NCBI RefSeq assembly: GCF_900188205.1
Contig: NZ_FZOH01000007.1
Coordinates: 56,709 to 120,708, forward strand
Reading direction: 5' to 3'
DNA: 64,000 bases
Source of the DNA: Geodermatophilus saharensis
Lineage (GTDB): Bacteria; Actinomycetota; Actinomycetes; Mycobacteriales; Geodermatophilaceae
The notes beneath the pieces were generated by a model that saw nothing but the letters and a program-made list of their open reading frames with translations, ran no database searches and was not told where the DNA came from. The translations under genes were made by a program, and so were the position numbers. Numbering within the stretch: position 1 is the stretch's first letter; every line of letters begins with the position of its first letter. Of the stretch, positions 42,876 to 50,146 are shown one piece after another.

Positions 42876-43155
42876 CATCCCTTCGGGGGCAGGCTCGACG
42901 AGGGCCGGGACCGGCGGTCTCATCGGCTCGGCCACGGCCGGGCAGGTCCGGGGCTGGCCACGCTGAGGGACACGCGATCCGGGGCGGCCGCGTGATGGCG
43001 GCGCCGTCGGCGCTGCCGAGGGTGTACGCCCGCCGGGCTCGCTCAGTCCGGGACATCGCGGCGGAGGCTGTCGAGGACGGCAGGAGATGTCGGCGAGCTG
43101 CTGGACCTGCGGGGCGTGAGCTGATCGAACACCGATCGCCGGCCTCACGGCGGCA

Positions 43156-43176
43156 TGAGTTCGGCAGCAAGGTGTG
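43156..43176 (-). repeat. Inverted-repeat arm (partner 44061-44081)
   Basis: The reverse complement of this segment reads CACACCTTGCTGCCGAACTC plus A and matches 44061-44081 at 20 of 21 positions. The two arms enclose the maleylpyruvate-isomerase-like gene. Confidence 0.6.
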
Positions 43177-43335
43177 CCTGATGTGCGTGAGTCCGTGCGT
43201 GGCGGGGCCGGTACGGATCCTCTGTACGGGTGAGACTCTGCGCCAGCGATGACTCCTGGCACCGACGGCCGTCCTTCCCCTGGACGGCGAGGACCCGGCG
43301 TCGGCGGGCCGGCGAGGGCAACGAGAGGAATCCAG

Positions 43336-43989
43336 GTGACCGAGATCCAGCAGGACGTGGACGCGCGCGTCCAGACCGAGCGCACCCGGCTGCTCCGCGT
43401 GCTCGACGGGCTCGACGGGCTCGACGGGCTCGACGAGGAGCAGTGGGACACCCCCAGCCTGTGCGCAGGCTGGTCGGTGCGAGACCTGGTCGTGCACGTG
43501 CTCATGCCGTACGAGGTCTCGACGCCCCGGTTCCTGCTGACGATGCTGCGCGCACGGTTCGACTTCGACCGCGCCGCCGACCGTTGGGCGACCACGGACA
43601 CACGGACACCGGCCGAGGTGGTCGCCGGCCTGCGGAGGACCGAGCACCGCACCTTCAACGTGCCCGGTGCGCCGGTCGAGGCGCCGTTGAGTCACCTGGT
43701 CATCCACGCCCAGGACGTCTACCGGCCGCTCGGGGTGCCATCCCCGACCGACCCGGAGAACGCCCGGGTCGCCCTCGAGCAGCTGACCAGCCCCCGCGCC
43801 CGTCGCTCGCTGCCGCCGGGCATCCTCGACGGGCTGGCGTTCTCGGCCACCGACACCGACTGGCACCACGGCGAGGGCGCCCAGGTCTCCGGACCGGCCA
43901 CCGCGCTCCTCACCACCCTCTCCGGCCGAACCGCCGCCCTGCCCGAGCTCGCCGGTGCAGGCGTGGCAGATGTGCGAGCGCGCCTGTAG
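43336..43989 (+). CDS. Mycothiol-dependent maleylpyruvate isomerase-family (DinB-like) protein
   Basis: 217 residues from GTG 43336 with AGAGGA upstream. The DinB-like four-helix bundle start 'ERTRLLRVLDGLDGLDGLDE' is followed by 'WDTPSLCAGWSVRDLVVHVL', the MDMPI N-terminal signature with the first metal His. Later 'LSHLVIHAQDVYRPLGVP' supplies the second His pair. The family uses mycothiol or acts as an unknown thiol transferase. A perfect 9 bp triplication (CTCGACGGG) encodes the GLDGLDGLD run. It is enclosed by the inverted repeats 43156-43176 and 44061-44081. Confidence 0.85.
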   Translation: MTEIQQDVDARVQTERTRLLRVLDGLDGLDGLDEEQWDTPSLCAGWSVRDLVVHVLMPYEVSTPRFLLTMLRARFDFDRAADRWATTDTRTPAEVVAGLRRTEHRTFNVPGAPVEAPLSHLVIHAQDVYRPLGVPSPTDPENARVALEQLTSPRARRSLPPGILDGLAFSATDTDWHHGEGAQVSGPATALLTTLSGRTAALPELAGAGVADVRARL

Positions 43990-44313
43990 CCGCCGAGCGC
44001 GAGAGCGCCGATGCGCACCACACCGCTCACATCGGGTAGCCGCACTGACGCACGGAGGATCACACCCTGCTGCCGAACTCACGGCGGCAGGACACCGGTG
44101 TTCTGCGCATCAGAGGTCTGGCCTCCCGCAGCCGCGGGACGCGGGTGGGGATGTCCGCGCGGGCCTGCGGGCGCGTAGCGTGGTGGTCAGGCGCTGGGAC
44201 GGACCGGCGTTGATCGTGCGTCCGGCAGTGGCGTAGTGCGCGAGCGCGGGCTCCAGATCGGAGTACGCAGCCGAGGTCACTCCCCCCTGTACAGAGCAGA
44301 CCGGAGGCCGTGC
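43990..44313. other. Gene-free region with inverted-repeat arm and possible promoter of the ANTAR gene
   Basis: The 324 bp contain the right arm of the inverted repeat (44061-44081), itself followed by CGGCGGCAG that can fold back on CTGCTGCCG. TTGATC (about 44212) and TAGTGC about 18 nt later form a weak promoter candidate for the GAF-ANTAR gene. No ORF is supported. Confidence 0.35.
44061..44081 (+). repeat. Inverted-repeat arm (partner 43156-43176)
   Basis: CACACCCTGCTGCCGAACTC plus A, 20 of 21 matches to the reverse complement of 43156-43176. Confidence 0.6.
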
Positions 44314-45042
44314 GTGGCCGGCGACGAGAACCCGCAGCCCGCGAACGCCGTCGAGGCGTTGGAGCGCCTGGGTCGGTTGTCCCTGCGGGAGCTGTCGATG
44401 GACAGCCTGCTGCAGACGGTGGCCGACCTGAGCAGGGCCGTGCTGCCCGGCCGGCCCGAGACGTCGGTGACCCTGCTGGTCAGGGACAAGCCCACCTTGA
44501 TGGCGAGCACCGGACAGTTGGCCGTCGACCTCGACGAGCGCCAGTACGAACGCGATCACGGCCCGTGCCTGCACGCCGCCCGCTCCGGCGAGGTGACCGA
44601 GGTCGCCGACACCCGCACCGATCCCCGCTGGCGGGACTACCTGTCCCGGGCAGTCGAGCGCGGCTGCCTCAGCTCCCTGTCGATCCCGCTGCGCATCGAC
44701 GAGGACCACCAGGTCAGTGGGGCGCTGAACATCTACGCCCGGGACGCCGACGCCTTCGACGAGGACAGCCGCTCGGCCGCCACCCGGTTCGGCCCGTACG
44801 CCGCGGTCGCGGCCGGCAACCTGTACGCCTACCAGAGCGCAAGGGACATGGCCGACAACCTGCAGCGGGCTCTGGAGTCCCGGGCGGTGATCGACCAGGC
44901 CAAGGGCGTGCTCGTCGAGCGCTACAAGATCACGCCCGACCAGGCCTTCCAGTTGCTGGCCCAGGCGTCGATGCACGCCAACCGGAAGGTGCGCGACATC
45001 GCCGACCACCTCGTGCACACCGGCGAGTTCCCCCTCCGGTAG
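44314..45042 (+). CDS. GAF-ANTAR RNA-binding transcription antiterminator
   Basis: 242 residues from GTG 44314 with GGAGG upstream. The GAF domain covers about 35-165 ('VTLLVRDKPTLMASTGQLAV', 'DHGPCLHAARSGEVTEVADT', 'SSLSIPLRIDEDHQVSGALN'). The C-terminal ANTAR domain is clear: 'ALESRAVIDQAKGVLVERYKITPDQAFQLLAQ', 'ASMHANRKVRDIADHLV'. Such proteins sense a small molecule or redox state and bind paired RNA hexaloops to prevent termination. No target stem-loop pair was recognised nearby. It stands alone in a gene-poor region. Confidence 0.9.
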   Translation: MAGDENPQPANAVEALERLGRLSLRELSMDSLLQTVADLSRAVLPGRPETSVTLLVRDKPTLMASTGQLAVDLDERQYERDHGPCLHAARSGEVTEVADTRTDPRWRDYLSRAVERGCLSSLSIPLRIDEDHQVSGALNIYARDADAFDEDSRSAATRFGPYAAVAAGNLYAYQSARDMADNLQRALESRAVIDQAKGVLVERYKITPDQAFQLLAQASMHANRKVRDIADHLVHTGEFPLR

Positions 45043-45878
45043 CTCCGCCGCAGCGGCCGTCGTCGGCACCGGATCGAGCCGGGTCACCCGGGGAGCAGGT
45101 GCCCCGGACACTGGAGACAGCCACCGCGACTCCCCGGGGGGCTGCGGTGGTCAGGTCCCGCTGCTCGAGAACCCACGGGCGGCGGGGCCGCCTCAGCGGG
45201 GCCGCGTACCCGCCGACCCCGGAGGTGCGTCTCACAGGCCACCCGGGCGTCGAGTTCCTGCCGGCCGCGGCCTGGCCACCTTCGACGGCATCCAGGTCGA
45301 CGCGCGGCCGGCACGTCCGGGCCGCTCTCGTCGGCGGCGAACGCCTCGGCGCTCCGGGCGATCACGGCGGCGATTCCTCGTCGGTGAGCCCGGCGAGCCT
45401 GTCGCCGCGGCCCGCAGGACCGGCGGTCGCTCGCTCATGACGCCTCGTCGCCCGGCCGGGTCCGCGGTCTACCGGCCGGTGGTCAGCAGTGCGCGGGTCC
45501 GGCCGGGCGCGGCGCACACCTGAGGTGCGCGGCCCCTGCGAAACGAGCTGTTGCGCGATGGCAGCCAGCGCCGGCGCTACGGGCCAGATCTGCGCGACCG
45601 GAGCACCCGCCAGGCAGGGCTGAAGACCGCGAGTCGGCATCAGCGGCGTCGCATCGACCGCAAAGCCGCCCTCATGACCGCAGAGCCGACCCTCGCCTGC
45701 GCAGAGCCACCCAGGGCGAGACCACGATCCCGCCCTCGCGCGGCGCAAACGTGACCCTCGCCGACAAGCGTGGACGCCGGGGCGCAGCGTGGCGCATCAT
45801 TGGCAGTCGAAGGCCCCGAGTGCCAGCCTCCGCCGGCACCGGCCCCGTCCGACCCCGCTCGACCAGGAGTGCCGCCCC
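45043..45878. other. Long gene-free tract ending in the right repeat array
   Basis: This 836 bp stretch has no ORF with credible composition or motifs. Composition is slightly less extreme than in neighbours. The right repeat array (45666-45765) occupies part of the end, followed by the fmdB leader. It is probably remnant DNA. Confidence 0.5.
45666..45765 (-). repeat. Degenerate repeat array, right arm (inverted partner at 42746-42875)
   Basis: On the plus strand about five units follow each other at 20-24 bp steps: ACCGCAAAGCCGCCCTCATG, ACCGCAGAGCCGACCCTCGC, CGCAGAGCCACCCAGGGCGA, then ACGATCCCGCCCTCGCGC and CGCAAACGTGACCCTCGCCG. Read on the minus strand they align with the left array. Confidence 0.65.
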
Positions 45879-46226
45879 GTGCCCACGTACCAGTACGCCT
45901 GCACCAACCCCGAGGGCAAGCACGAGTTCGAGGTGGTGCAGTCCTTCTCCGACGCCCCGGTGGCCGAGTGCCCGACCTGCGGCGTGCCCGTGCGCAAGGT
46001 CTACGGCTCGATCGGCGTGGTCTTCAAGGGCTCGGGCTTCTACCGCACCGACAGCCGCTCGAGCTCCACCTCCGGCGAGACCGCCAAGGCGTCCGCCTCC
46101 TCCGACTCGTCGTCGGGCACGCCGTCCACGGGGTCGTCGTCGAAGGAGTCGTCCTCTTCGTCGTCGGGTACCTCGACGTCCTCGAGCAGCTCCTCCGGGA
46201 GCGGCAGCAAGGCCGCCGCGGGCTGA
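45879..46226 (+). CDS. FmdB-family zinc-ribbon protein
   Basis: 115 residues from GTG 45879 with AGGAG upstream. The FmdB zinc ribbon occupies residues 1-45: 'PTYQYACTNPEGKHEFEVVQ' (Cys about 7, with no second Cys in the first knuckle), 'ECPTCGVPVRKVY', then 'GVVFKGSGFYRTDSR'. The remainder is a Ser-rich low-complexity tail of about 60 residues. The first knuckle normally has CxxC; here Asn-Pro replaces it. In actinobacteria this gene usually precedes an SAF protein and mscL, as here. Confidence 0.9.
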   Translation: MPTYQYACTNPEGKHEFEVVQSFSDAPVAECPTCGVPVRKVYGSIGVVFKGSGFYRTDSRSSSTSGETAKASASSDSSSGTPSTGSSSKESSSSSSGTSTSSSSSSGSGSKAAAG

Positions 46227-46310
46227 CGCCGGCCGTCCACACCCGGGCGGCGCTTCCACAGGGCCTGCGCGCGGACCCCGCAGCTGGTCCGGGGCGGTCA
46301 GCCTGGGCCG

Positions 46311-46925
46311 GTGCCGCGCCTGCGTCGTCCCCGCTCCCCCGCCGTCCTGCTGCGCCGCTGCCTGGCCGCGCTGCTGGCCACCGGTGCCCTCGTGCTCGCC
46401 CTGCGCCCACCGGCGGTCCCCCCGGCGGAACCGCCGCCGGGCACCCCGGTGGTCACCGCGGCCGCCGACCTGCCGGCGGGCACGGTGCTGACCGGCGCGT
46501 CCCTCACGGTCACCGAGCTGCCCACGGCCCCCACCGGGTCGGCGCCCGACCCCGCCGCACTCACCGGGCGGGTGCTCGCCGCGCCGCTGCGGGCCGGTGA
46601 ACCCGTCACCGACGTGCGGCTGGTCGGCCCGGGCCTGACCGCGCTGCTGCCGGCCGGCCAGGTGGCCGTCCCGGTGCGGCCGGCCGACCTCGCCGTGGCC
46701 GGGCTCGCCACGCCCGGGGACCGGGTCGACGTCCTGGCCACCGCCCCCGACGCGGCGCAGGCCGGGGTGGTGGCACGGGCCGCGCTCGTCCTGGCGGTCC
46801 CGGGACCCGACGACGGCGGGCTGCTGGTGCTCGCCGTCGACGAGGCCACCGCATCGGCCCTGGCCGCGGCGGCGGCCACGGCCACTCTCACGCTGAGTCT
46901 CACCCCGCCTGCGGGCCGTGACTGA
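46311..46925 (+). CDS. SAF-domain (CpaB/FlgA-like) membrane-anchored protein
   Basis: 204 residues. A basic N-terminus and one helix ('RCLAALLATGALVLALRPP') are followed by an SAF domain 'TPVVTAAADLPAGTVLTGASLTVTELP' and an RcpC/CpaB-like second domain ('VAVPVRPADLAVAGLATPGDRVDVLAT'). It faces outward. The equivalents lie between fmdB and mscL in many actinobacteria and have no assigned function. Start GTG 46311. Confidence 0.85.
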   Translation: MPRLRRPRSPAVLLRRCLAALLATGALVLALRPPAVPPAEPPPGTPVVTAAADLPAGTVLTGASLTVTELPTAPTGSAPDPAALTGRVLAAPLRAGEPVTDVRLVGPGLTALLPAGQVAVPVRPADLAVAGLATPGDRVDVLATAPDAAQAGVVARAALVLAVPGPDDGGLLVLAVDEATASALAAAAATATLTLSLTPPAGRD

Positions 46926-46957
46926 CCTCTGGACCGGCCGGGGATGGTCGTGAGTGC

Positions 46958-47228
46958 ATGAGGGCCGTGCTGAGGGGATTCAAGGACTTCCTGCTGCGCG
47001 GCAACCCAGGTGATCACGTTCCTGCTCACCGCCGCGGTCGTCTACTTCGTCGTGGTGCTCCCGCTGCAGAAGATCGCCGAGCGGCGGCGGCGCGGCGAGG
47101 AGGCCGGGCCCGTGGCGCCCACCGAGGTGGAGCTGCTCGCCGAGATCCGCAACCTGCTGCGCAACGGCCCCGTCCAGGGCGCCGCCCCGAGCGAGCGAGG
47201 GGTGGGGAGGACGGGGTCCTTCACCTAG
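46958..47228 (+). pseudogene. mscL: mscL remnant: central deletion plus frameshift
   Basis: The start 'MRAVLRGFKDFLLRGN' is the invariant MscL N-terminus. One base later, in another frame, the sequence resumes with 'QVITFLLTAAVVYFVVVLPLQKIAERR' (transmembrane helix 2) and 'APTEVELLAEIRNLLRNG' (C-terminal bundle). About 60 residues covering helix 1 and the periplasmic loop are missing, and the junction (about 47005-47007) is out of frame. The channel cannot be made. The 3' end merges into repeat copy E and overlaps the convergent YbaK gene stop by 4 bp. Confidence 0.88.
47168..47223 (+). repeat. Dispersed hairpin repeat, copy E
   Basis: Arms CCCCGTCC / GGACGGGG (47168-47175, 47209-47216) around inner GCCCC/GGGGT and a loop with CGAGCGAGCGAG, followed by TCCTTC. 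It covers the end of the mscL remnant and lies between convergent genes. Confidence 0.75.
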
Positions 47229-47917
47229 TCGGTGCCCCAGTGCGGCGGCCGGTCCTCCAGCCAGCGCCGGTCGGGGTCGCGCTCGTCGGGCCGCTCCCCC
47301 CAGCCGACGTCGCCGTCGTCGGGCGCCCGCTCCACCGGTGCGGGCGGGGCCGGCTGCGGGGGCTGCTCGACCGGCAGGCCGAGGTCCTGGAGGACCTCGG
47401 CGGCGGGCAGCGCGGCGAGCGCGGCACCGGGCAGCGCCAGCTTGGCGCCGCGGGTGCCCGAGCCGACGACGACGAGGCCGGCAGCGGCGACGGCGGCGTC
47501 GACCAGCACCGGCCACGACGGCGGCAGCCCGATCGGGGTGATGCCGCCGTAGGCCATGCCGGACTCCGCCACCGCCACGTCCTGCGGTGCGAAGGACGCC
47601 TTGCGCGCCCCCAGGTGCCGGCGCACCAGGCCGTTGACGTCGGCGCGGGTGGTGGCCAGCACGACGCAGGCGGCGAGCGCGGTCTGCCCGGCCCGGCGCG
47701 TGGCGACGACGACGCAGTTGGCCGACGCCGCGAGCGGGACGCCGTAGGCCTCGGTGAAGGCCGCGGTGTCGGCCAGGTCGTCGTCGACCGGCGCGACCCA
47801 GACCGGCCCGGGCAGCGACGGCAGGGCGGCCGCCACCGGCCCACCGAGCAGGTCGGGCCGCTCGGCGGCGGGCACCCAGGTCAGCGAGCCGAGCACGGGA
47901 GGGGGCGGGGTCGTCAC
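47225..47917 (-). CDS. YbaK/ProX-type aminoacyl-tRNA deacylase
   Basis: 230 residues from GTG 47917, 6 nt after a CAGGAT -10 box (leaderless). The YbaK/EbsC core lies at about 45-180: 'AYGVPLAASANCVVVATRRA', 'LRR-HLGARKASFAPQDVAV' region with the conserved Lys, and 'SGMAYGGITPIGLPPSWPVL' with the GxxP-type loop. These proteins hydrolyse misacylated tRNA-Pro or related tRNAs in trans. The ~45 residue C-terminal tail is Pro/Asp-rich. It is divergent from the VOC gene, each with its own CAGGAT box. Confidence 0.87.
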   Translation of the reverse strand: MTTPPPPVLGSLTWVPAAERPDLLGGPVAAALPSLPGPVWVAPVDDDLADTAAFTEAYGVPLAASANCVVVATRRAGQTALAACVVLATTRADVNGLVRRHLGARKASFAPQDVAVAESGMAYGGITPIGLPPSWPVLVDAAVAAAGLVVVGSGTRGAKLALPGAALAALPAAEVLQDLGLPVEQPPQPAPPAPVERAPDDGDVGWGERPDERDPDRRWLEDRPPHWGTD

Positions 47918-47923
47918 GCCCCG

Positions 47924-47929
47924 ATCCTG
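47924..47929 (-). promoter_or_regulatory. -10 box of the leaderless ybaK-like gene
   Basis: CAGGAT on the minus strand, 6 nt before GTG 47917. Confidence 0.4.
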
Positions 47930-47993
47930 CCTCCCGGCGGGAACGCGGCGGCGGACGGCCGGATCCCGGCGGGTGCCGCCGCCCGACGGCGGC

Positions 47994-47999
47994 CAGGAT
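47994..47999 (+). promoter_or_regulatory. -10 box of the leaderless VOC gene
   Basis: CAGGAT, 7 nt before ATG 48007; supports that start over the ATG at 47998, which overlaps the box. Confidence 0.4.
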
Positions 48000-48006
48000 G
48001 GGTCGC

Positions 48007-48366
48007 ATGATCGGCCAGTTGCACTCCGTCGTCCTCGACGCGCCCGACGCGCACGCGCTCGCCACCTTCTACGCCGACCTGCTCGGGATGGAGGTGAGCA
48101 AGGGCGGCCCGGGCGACGACTGGGTCGTGGTGACCGGCAAGGGGTACCGGCTGGCGTTCCAGCAGGCGCCCGACCTGGTCCCGCCCGACTGGCCCGACCC
48201 GGCACGGCCGCAGCAGTTCCACCTCGACGTTCAGGTCGCCGACGTCGACGAGGCCGAGCCGCGGGTGCTCGCGCTCGGCGCCCGGAGGCTCCCCGGCGGG
48301 GGCGGGGACTTCCGCGTCTACGCCGACCCGGTCGGCCACCCCTTCTGCCTGGTGTGGGACGCGTGA
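48007..48366 (+). CDS. VOC (glyoxalase/bleomycin-resistance) family protein
   Basis: 119 residues. 'IGQLHSVVLDAPDAHALATFYADLLGMEV' is the first beta-alpha-beta module with the metal His, 'FHLDVQVADVDEAEPRVLAL' begins the second, and 'VYADPVGHPFCLVWD' gives the conserved end with Glu replaced by Cys. The last metal ligand is usually a Glu in this position, so activity is uncertain. It overlaps the hotdog gene by GTGA and probably shares its transcript. Confidence 0.88.
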   Translation: MIGQLHSVVLDAPDAHALATFYADLLGMEVSKGGPGDDWVVVTGKGYRLAFQQAPDLVPPDWPDPARPQQFHLDVQVADVDEAEPRVLALGARRLPGGGGDFRVYADPVGHPFCLVWDA

Positions 48367-48782
48367 GCGACGGCCTGCCCGCCGTCGACCGGGCCTCCGC
48401 CAGCGCCTTCGTCGCCGCCACCGGGTTCGACGTCACCGAGGCCAGCGGCACGCGGGTCGCCGGAACCGTCGACCTCGGGCCCGACCACCACACGCCGTGG
48501 GGCGTCGTGCACGGCGGGGTCCACTGCGCGGTGGTCGAGTCCGCGGCATCGATCGGCGCGAGTCTCGCCGTCGCCGACCGGGGTCAGTTCGCCGTCGGCG
48601 TCAACAACAGCACCGACTTCCTCCGGCCGGTCACCGCCGGCCGGGTCGACGTCGTCGCCGAGCCGGTGCAGCAGGGCCGCACCCTGCAGCTGTGGCAGGT
48701 GCTCATCACCCGCGCCGAGGACGGCAAGCTCGTCGCCCGCGGGCAGGTGCGCCTGCAGAACGTCCCGCTGCCCGGGGCGTGA
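48363..48782 (+). CDS. PaaI-type hotdog-fold thioesterase
   Basis: 139 residues from GTG 48363, overlapping the VOC stop. 'VAGTVDLGPDHHTPWGVVHGGVHCAVVESAAS' contains the hotdog signature with HGG and a following Glu, the usual catalytic residues. Later 'GVNNSTDFLRPVTAGRVDVV' and 'GRTLQLWQVLITRAEDGKLV' are typical. It hydrolyses an acyl- or aryl-CoA thioester. Confidence 0.9.
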   Translation: MSDGLPAVDRASASAFVAATGFDVTEASGTRVAGTVDLGPDHHTPWGVVHGGVHCAVVESAASIGASLAVADRGQFAVGVNNSTDFLRPVTAGRVDVVAEPVQQGRTLQLWQVLITRAEDGKLVARGQVRLQNVPLPGA

Positions 48783-48798
48783 CCGCGCGCCGGGCGGT

Positions 48799-49761
48799 TC
48801 ACACCAGCGGCAGCGCGGGCTCCCGGTAGGTGGTGCCGGCCAGCGACGGCGGCAGCACGTCGGGGTCGACGACGACGGAGAACAGCGCGCGCGGGTCCTG
48901 CAGCGTCGCGGGCGGGCGGGCAGCCGCACGGGGGACGACGCGGTCCCAGCGGGCCGGGCGGCGGTGCGGCAGCAGCTCGCGGGCGTCGAACTGGTAGTCG
49001 CCGAGCACCTCCCCCACCAGCAGCCCGGCGCCGTGCTCGATCGGCAGCGCCACGGGGTCGCCGGGGCGGATCTCGTCGAGGAAGGTCGACAGCTGCCGCA
49101 GGTCCTTGCTCGGCCGCCGTCCCGAGAGCTCCTTGGCCAGCGCGCGCAGCTCGGCCTGCGACAGCCCGGTCGCGTCGACGTCGACCCCCGACTGGGTGCC
49201 CAGGCCGACGACGCCGGCGGCGAGGCACGCACCGAGCTCGTTGTGCGCCCGCGGCCGCACGACCCACACCCGCGTGCCCTCGGGCTCGGGCGCGGGCGGG
49301 ACGTCGTCGGCACCGGGCCACAGGTAGGGCAGGTCGTCGGGCTCGGACCCGAACAGCGGCGCGAACAGCGGCCGGTAGAAGTCCGGGTCCTTGGCCAGCA
49401 GGTTCGACCGGTGCGACCGGTGCAGCGCCTCGTCGCCCACCCACGAGGGCAGCAGCCCGCCGCGGGCGAGCTCCTCCTGCGCGGCGCCGGCGACGTCGGG
49501 GGCGAACTCGGCGATCAGCGTCTGGGTGCTGTCGGCGAACCCCCGCTCGCGCCACACCTGGACCATCGCCAGCCCGTAGACGACCAGCGCGGCGGTGCGC
49601 CCGCGCCACATGTGCACGACCGGGTGCGAGGCCCAGCCGTAGTCGGGCAGCTCGAGGGCGCGCAGCACCTGCAGCGTCTCCACGCGCTGCTTGCCCAGCC
49701 GCGGCGAGTCCAGCAGGCGGGCGCTCTCGACGAAGTCGGGCACCGGCAGGAAGGTCTGCAT
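48799..49761 (-). CDS. Pyrimidine-dimer DNA glycosylase-like (MSMEG_6728) domain fused to a PUA-like/Mrr-N domain
   Basis: 320 residues. The N-terminal ~130 residues match the MSMEG_6728 family of UV-endonuclease-like proteins: 'QTFLPVPDFVESARLLDSPRLGKQRVET', 'YGWASHPVVHMWRGRTAALVVYGLAMV'. The C-terminal part ('TRVWVVRPRAHNELGACLAAGVVGLGTQSG', 'FLDEIRPGDPVALPIEHGAGLLVGEVLGDYQF') resembles the EVE/PUA-like N-terminal domain of Mrr-type restriction enzymes, which reads modified bases. The fusion suggests a glycosylase guided by a base-reader domain; this is inference. It is followed downstream (lower coordinates) by an unrelated convergent gene. Confidence 0.78.
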   Translation of the reverse strand: MQTFLPVPDFVESARLLDSPRLGKQRVETLQVLRALELPDYGWASHPVVHMWRGRTAALVVYGLAMVQVWRERGFADSTQTLIAEFAPDVAGAAQEELARGGLLPSWVGDEALHRSHRSNLLAKDPDFYRPLFAPLFGSEPDDLPYLWPGADDVPPAPEPEGTRVWVVRPRAHNELGACLAAGVVGLGTQSGVDVDATGLSQAELRALAKELSGRRPSKDLRQLSTFLDEIRPGDPVALPIEHGAGLLVGEVLGDYQFDARELLPHRRPARWDRVVPRAAARPPATLQDPRALFSVVVDPDVLPPSLAGTTYREPALPLV

Positions 49762-49792
49762 CGCGGGGGTTCCTGCCCGGGCCGGCGCGGGG

Positions 49793-50146
49793 TCAACCGC
49801 CGAGCGCCTCCAGCGCGGCCTCCCAGCGGGCGCGGCGGGCGTCGTCGTCCTGGTCCCACCACGCCGGGCCCCGCTCCCCCAGCCCGGTCTTGGCCAGCTG
49901 CACCCGGTCGCGGGCGGCGCGCCGGGCCGCCTCGTCGGGCGCCGTGCGCACCGCCGCGCGCGCGGCGCCCAGGTGCGACAGCAGCCGGGCGCGGACGTCG
50001 TCGGGCAGCGCGGGGTCGGCCGTCCGCCACCGCCGCCCGTCCACGACGACCCAGCGGCCGTCGTCGGTGAACTGGCCTCGCTGCAGGGGCCCGGCGCGAG
50101 CCTGCGAGCGCTGGGGGGCAGGGAGGTCCTTCCGGTCCCGGCTCAT
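49793..50146 (-). CDS. Small conserved actinobacterial protein with a repeat-derived N-terminus
   Basis: 117 residues. ATG 50146 overlaps the sirtuin stop (ATGA). Residues 4-23 ('RKDLPAPQRSQARAGPLQRG') are encoded by dispersed repeat copy F read in antisense. The conserved part follows: 'DDGRWVVVDGRRWRTADPAL', then a helical region ending 'WDQDDDARRARWEAALEAL'. Proteins of this type are often annotated 'biopolymer transporter Tol', without experimental support. The function is unknown. It is translationally coupled to the sirtuin. Confidence 0.78.
   Translation of the reverse strand: MSRDRKDLPAPQRSQARAGPLQRGQFTDDGRWVVVDGRRWRTADPALPDDVRARLLSHLGAARAAVRTAPDEAARRAARDRVQLAKTGLGERGPAWWDQDDDARRARWEAALEALGG
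50076..50132 (+). repeat. Dispersed hairpin repeat, copy F (inside a coding sequence)
   Basis: Arms CCTCGCTGC / GCAGGGAGG with a single mismatch (50076-50084, 50118-50126), loop with GCGAGCCTGCGAGCG, trailing TCCTTCC. The whole element is read in frame as the N-terminus of the minus-strand gene. Confidence 0.85.

Larger units (their letters stand above)
42646..43335. other. Long gene-free tract with repeat array
   Basis: No ORF here has convincing homology or composition. The first part (42746-42875) is an array of degenerate repeats of the type GCGAGGGTGAC-(N)-TGCGG that recurs inverted at 45666-45765. A 21 bp inverted-repeat arm lies at 43156-43176. The region before GTG 43336 contains the ribosome-binding site AGAGGA. 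It looks like a decayed accessory region. Confidence 0.6.

Noticed and set aside
42646-43335. Small ORFs in the gene-poor tract as genes
   Set aside because: They lack ribosome-binding sites, recognisable motifs and consistent codon composition.
45666-45765. CRISPR array
   Set aside because: Units are degenerate and abut each other without unique spacers, and no cas genes are present.
47754-48782. Plus-strand 342-residue frame spanning the VOC and thioesterase genes
   Set aside because: Only the end from 48363 is homologous (hotdog); the first part is antisense to ybaK and out of frame with VOC.
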